A stretch of DNA of 64,000 nt from positions 124,001-188,000 of the forward strand of contig NZ_CP101990.1 in the NCBI RefSeq assembly GCF_024508295.1. The letters are read 5' to 3'. Every line of letters starts with the position of its first letter. Position 1 is the stretch's first letter. Positions 61,186 through 64,000 of this stretch are shown in pieces. Source of the DNA: Aeromicrobium duanguangcaii (lineage in GTDB: Bacteria; Actinomycetota; Actinomycetes; Propionibacteriales; Nocardioidaceae). The notes beneath the pieces are model-generated. The model was not told the DNA's origin, did not search any database, and saw only the letters and a list, made by a program, of their open reading frames with translations. Both the position numbers and the translations under genes were made by a program.

Positions 61186-61871
61186 GCCGGCACGCTGGCG
61201 CGGTAGTGCTCGACGGCCTCCGGAGCCGGTCCGTCGAAGGCGATCCGTCCGGACTCGACGACGAGGGCCCGATCGCAGCGCGCGGCCAGCTCGAGGTCGT
61301 GCGTGACCAGGACGAGCTGCTGTTCGAGCGCGAAGAGCCGGTCGGCGACGAGGCGCGAGTTGCGCAGGTCGAGCAGGGTGGTGGGCTCGTCGGCCACGAC
61401 GACCGACGGCTCGCAGGCCAGCACCCCGGCCAGGGCGAGGAGCTGCTGCTGGCCGCCCGACAGCGCGTGCACGCTCGTGTCGGCGCGATGTGCCAGGCCG
61501 AACTCCTCCAGGATCTCGAGCGCGCGCGCGGTGCGTCGGCGTCGGTCCTTGATCGTGCGCCGCAGCGACAGGGCGACATCCTCCGCCACGGTGGGCATGA
61601 CCAGCTGCGAGGTCGGGTTGGTGAAGACGAAGCCGACCCGGCGACGCACGGCCGACGCGTCCTTCGCGACGTCCAGCCCGTCGACGGTCACGCTCCCGGA
61701 GCTGGCCTCGACCAGGCCGTTGATCAACCGGACGAGGGTCGACTTGCCGCCACCGTTGCCGCCGATCACGGCCACGCGCCGCTCGTCGAGCTCGGCGGAG
61801 ACGCCCTCGAGCAGCGTGATGTCGTCCTCGGGTCCGGGGACCCGGACGGTGACGTCGTCGAACCGGATCAT
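61182..61871 (-). CDS. ECF transporter ATPase component
   Basis: A 229-residue ABC ATPase. Walker A GGNGGGKST (variant of GxNGxGKST), Q-loop VFTNPTSQLVM with Gln, ABC signature LSGGQQQLLALAG, Walker B SVVVADEPT and His in LVTHD. It drives biotin uptake with BioY and the T component. The ATG follows the bioY stop by two bases. Confidence 0.88.
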   Translation of the reverse strand: MIRFDDVTVRVPGPEDDITLLEGVSAELDERRVAVIGGNGGGKSTLVRLINGLVEASSGSVTVDGLDVAKDASAVRRRVGFVFTNPTSQLVMPTVAEDVALSLRRTIKDRRRRTARALEILEEFGLAHRADTSVHALSGGQQQLLALAGVLACEPSVVVADEPTTLLDLRNSRLVADRLFALEQQLVLVTHDLELAARCDRALVVESGRIAFDGPAPEAVEHYRASVPA

Positions 61872-61873
61872 CG

Positions 61874-62446
61874 TCAGCGGCGTCCCAGCAGCTGGGGGAA
61901 GGCCCGATGCACGGCCGTCGCGACGGCGGCGGCGATCACGAGCTTGACGAAGTCGGCGGGCAGGAAGACGGCGAGCGTCTTGGCGGCCGTGCTGTACGGC
62001 AGGTTGGCCACCAGGCTCACGCTCAGGGCGCCGGCGAGCCAGTTCAACACGATGCCGATCGCGCCACCGATGACGATGGCCAGCGGACGCCGCGGACCGC
62101 GGAACCACTGGGCGGCGAGCCCCGCGGCCAGGGCCACGAGCGGGAAGGTCAGCAGGTAGCCGCCGGTCGCTCCGACGAACTGGCCCGCGCCGCTGGCACC
62201 TTGGACGAAGACCGGCAGGCCCGCGGCCCCGAGCGCGAGGTAGAGCACGACGGCGAGGAAGCCGCGCCGCGCACCGAGCACCGCACCGCACAGCAGGACC
62301 GCGAAGGGCTGCAGGCTGAACTCGACCCCGTTGACCGAGGGCAGGGCGAACTGCGCGCAGACGGCGATGAAGGCCGCGAAGGTGGCGACGAGCGCGACGT
62401 CGGTGGCGACGTGGCTGCGACCCGGGCGGGTGGTGGTGCCGGTCAT
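61874..62446 (-). CDS. bioY: biotin transporter BioY (S component)
   Basis: A 190-residue six-helix substrate-binding protein of the ECF system: SVNGVEFSLQPFAVLLCGAVLGARRG, GAAGLPVFVQGASGAGQFVGATGGYLL (split), and a PADFVKL-type last helix. AGGGAG lies ahead of the ATG. It takes up biotin with the ATPase and T protein in the same operon. Two palindromic BioQ-type operators precede it. Confidence 0.92.
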   Translation of the reverse strand: MTGTTTRPGRSHVATDVALVATFAAFIAVCAQFALPSVNGVEFSLQPFAVLLCGAVLGARRGFLAVVLYLALGAAGLPVFVQGASGAGQFVGATGGYLLTFPLVALAAGLAAQWFRGPRRPLAIVIGGAIGIVLNWLAGALSVSLVANLPYSTAAKTLAVFLPADFVKLVIAAAVATAVHRAFPQLLGRR

Positions 62447-62468
62447 GAGGGCTCCCTGCGTGGCGGAC

Positions 62469-62512
62469 TGAACGGTGTTCACCTGAACGGCGTTCAGGCT
62501 AGCCGATACAGT
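62469..62512. promoter_or_regulatory. tandem BioQ-type operators and bioQ -10 box
   Basis: TGAACGGTGTTCA (62469-62481) and TGAACGGCGTTCA (62484-62496) are near-identical 13-bp palindromes, centres 15 bases apart, in the 72-base gap between bioY and the TetR gene. TGAAC-N3-GTTCA resembles the BioQ site of actinobacteria. TACAGT (62507-62512) is the -10 of the TetR gene, six bases before its GTG. Confidence 0.7.
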
Positions 62513-62518
62513 GGTCCC

Positions 62519-63001
62519 GTGGCCAACTCCCTCGATGACGTCGTCTCCGGGGCGTTGCGCGTGCTCGACCAGTACGGGCTCGAGTTCTGCTCGATGCGCC
62601 GCGTCGCCGGCGAGCTCGGCGTCCAGCCCAGCGCGCTCTACCACCACGTCCCGGACAAGCAGACCCTGCTGGCGCTCATGGCCGATCGCATCGTCGCGGG
62701 CGTCGAGGTCGGCTCGGATCCGCAGAAGGCCGCCCTCGCCCTGCGCGAGGCGATGCTCTCCATCCGCGACGGGGCCGACGTGGTGGCGACGGCGTCGGCG
62801 TTCCGGCTGGGCGACTCGCGGATCGAGAACGAGCTCGCCACGATCACCTCGCCCGACGTGGCGCGCACGCTGCTGCTCTACGTCTTCGGGCACACCCAGG
62901 CCACGCAGATGCATCGCCAGGCCGCCCACGTCGGCATCGTGGCCGAGGACCCCGACCTCGACGCGTCCTTCGCCCGCGGGCTCGCCCTCATCCTGCGCTG
63001 A
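62519..63001 (+). CDS. TetR-family regulator, probable biotin repressor BioQ
   Basis: A 160-residue TetR protein with a helix-turn-helix near the N-terminus (SMRRVAGELGVQPSALYHHVPDKQTLLALM, read in two parts) and a short ligand-binding part. It is divergent from bioY with two TGAAC-N3-GTTCA palindromes between them, the classical arrangement for actinobacterial BioQ. It is short for the family (usually 180-200 residues). GTG start, leaderless. The name rests on position and operators, so gene identity is likely but not proven. Confidence 0.75.
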   Translation: MANSLDDVVSGALRVLDQYGLEFCSMRRVAGELGVQPSALYHHVPDKQTLLALMADRIVAGVEVGSDPQKAALALREAMLSIRDGADVVATASAFRLGDSRIENELATITSPDVARTLLLYVFGHTQATQMHRQAAHVGIVAEDPDLDASFARGLALILR

Positions 63002-63491
63002 GCGGCACCAGCGGCAGGTGCATCACGTGCAGGCCGACGAGGCCGTGCGCGCGCGAGTCGAACGCCTCCGGCACGGTGCCGATGATCTCGAAGCCCAGCG
63101 ACCGCCACAGCGCGACGGCGGCCGTGTTGGTCTCGACCACGGCGTTGAACTGGATGGCGCGGAAGCCGGAGTCGCGGTGCCACTGGACGACGTGCTCGCC
63201 CAGCCGGCGGCCGACCCCGCGACCGCGCGCCTGCGGCGAGACCATGAACGACGCGGTGCCCACGTGACTGCCGCGACCGGGCCGGTTGGGCCCCATGATC
63301 GCGCTGCCCAGGACCGTCCCGTCCTCCTCGAGGACGACCGTGCGTCCGGGCGCCGGCTTCGTCCACAGCTCGCGCGCCTGCTCCGAGGTGAGGTCCAGCG
63401 GATAGGCGTAGGTCTCGCCCGCCTGGACGATCTCCTGGAAGAACGGCCACACCTGCGGCCAGTCGGACTCGGTCATCTCCCGGATCTGCAC
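62988..63491 (-). CDS. GNAT-family N-acetyltransferase
   Basis: A 167-residue acetyltransferase with the acetyl-CoA loop SPQARGRGVGRRLGEHV (about residues 85-101) and the later NAVVETNTAAVALWRSLGFE segment. This type is close to the L-amino-acid (methionine/phosphinothricin) acetyltransferase group, but the substrate is not evident. GTG start. Its last 14 bases overlap the end of the TetR gene, tail to tail. Confidence 0.82.
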   Translation of the reverse strand: MQIREMTESDWPQVWPFFQEIVQAGETYAYPLDLTSEQARELWTKPAPGRTVVLEEDGTVLGSAIMGPNRPGRGSHVGTASFMVSPQARGRGVGRRLGEHVVQWHRDSGFRAIQFNAVVETNTAAVALWRSLGFEIIGTVPEAFDSRAHGLVGLHVMHLPLVPLSAG

Positions 63492-63521
63492 GGCCTCATC
63501 CCATCACGGCCGCTCGCGCGA

Positions 63522-64000
<479 letters not shown>

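Overview
The window is high-GC DNA, densely packed with genes on both strands, with many GTG starts, ATGA/GTGA stop-start overlaps and probable leaderless transcripts. This points to an actinomycete. The gene content supports that: an F420-type luciferase-like oxidoreductase, a Bpa-type proteasome activator, a WhiB-like protein, a Ku/LigD repair pair, DUF6458 and DUF6629 proteins, a CE1758/CE1759 flavin pair and a GuaB1-type protein. Nocardioidaceae (Aeromicrobium or Nocardioides-like) is my best guess, from general resemblance only. I see no insertion sequence, prophage, integrase or CRISPR array. The window reads as ordinary chromosome with a few small accessory patches.

Layout. 1-6.5 kb: a cut alpha/beta hydrolase, a secreted GH43-like protein, a ThrE-type exporter, a coupled acyl-CoA dehydrogenase pair and a lipoate ligase with permuted domains. 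6.6-11.1 kb: a DUF6308-like gene beside tRNA-Ser(GGA), a two-component system whose kinase ORF runs in frame into a DUF4173 membrane protein, and the SRP RNA. 11-20 kb: an M14 carboxypeptidase, a HerA-like ATPase, a VapB-like/LytR_C pair, a cation/proton antiporter, aroQ, a flavodoxin, an F420-type oxidoreductase, a lipoprotein and DUF6629. 20-27 kb: a DUF2510 protein, a large secreted protein, tRNA-Ser(CGA), a YdcF protein, the FMN reductase/monooxygenase pair and tadA with its partner. 27-33 kb: upp, a deaminase, pntAB and an SDR. 33-39 kb: an ACT protein, an acetyltransferase, then Ku, an ANTAR regulator, LigD, a 17-residue-repeat membrane protein and CsbD.

39-52 kb: two very large secreted proteins (an M1 peptidase and an alpha/beta hydrolase with Ig-like tails), a metallo-hydrolase coupled to a membrane phosphatase-superfamily protein, and DUF2892 and MMPL genes behind a striking tandem-palindrome promoter. 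51.7-54 kb: tRNA-Arg(ACG), a TetR regulator, tRNA-Ser(GCT) and tRNA-Ser(TGA) with small unknown genes. 54-64 kb: a membrane protein/nitrilase pair, a quinone oxidoreductase, bpa, a Wbl-HTH protein, a LytTR regulator-DUF485-SSF symporter operon, the biotin ECF transporter (bioY-ecfA-ecfT) divergent from a probable BioQ repressor with two shared operators, a GNAT protein and the cut end of a GuaB1-type gene.

The most interesting points are the kinase-DUF4173 continuous ORF with an internal Shine-Dalgarno/GTG, the two identical 16-bp GC-rich palindromes bracketing the MMPL -10 box, a GTG start lying two bases after a tRNA-Ser 3' end, the permuted lipoate ligase, the Wbl-HTH fusion, and the repeat protein behind ligD.
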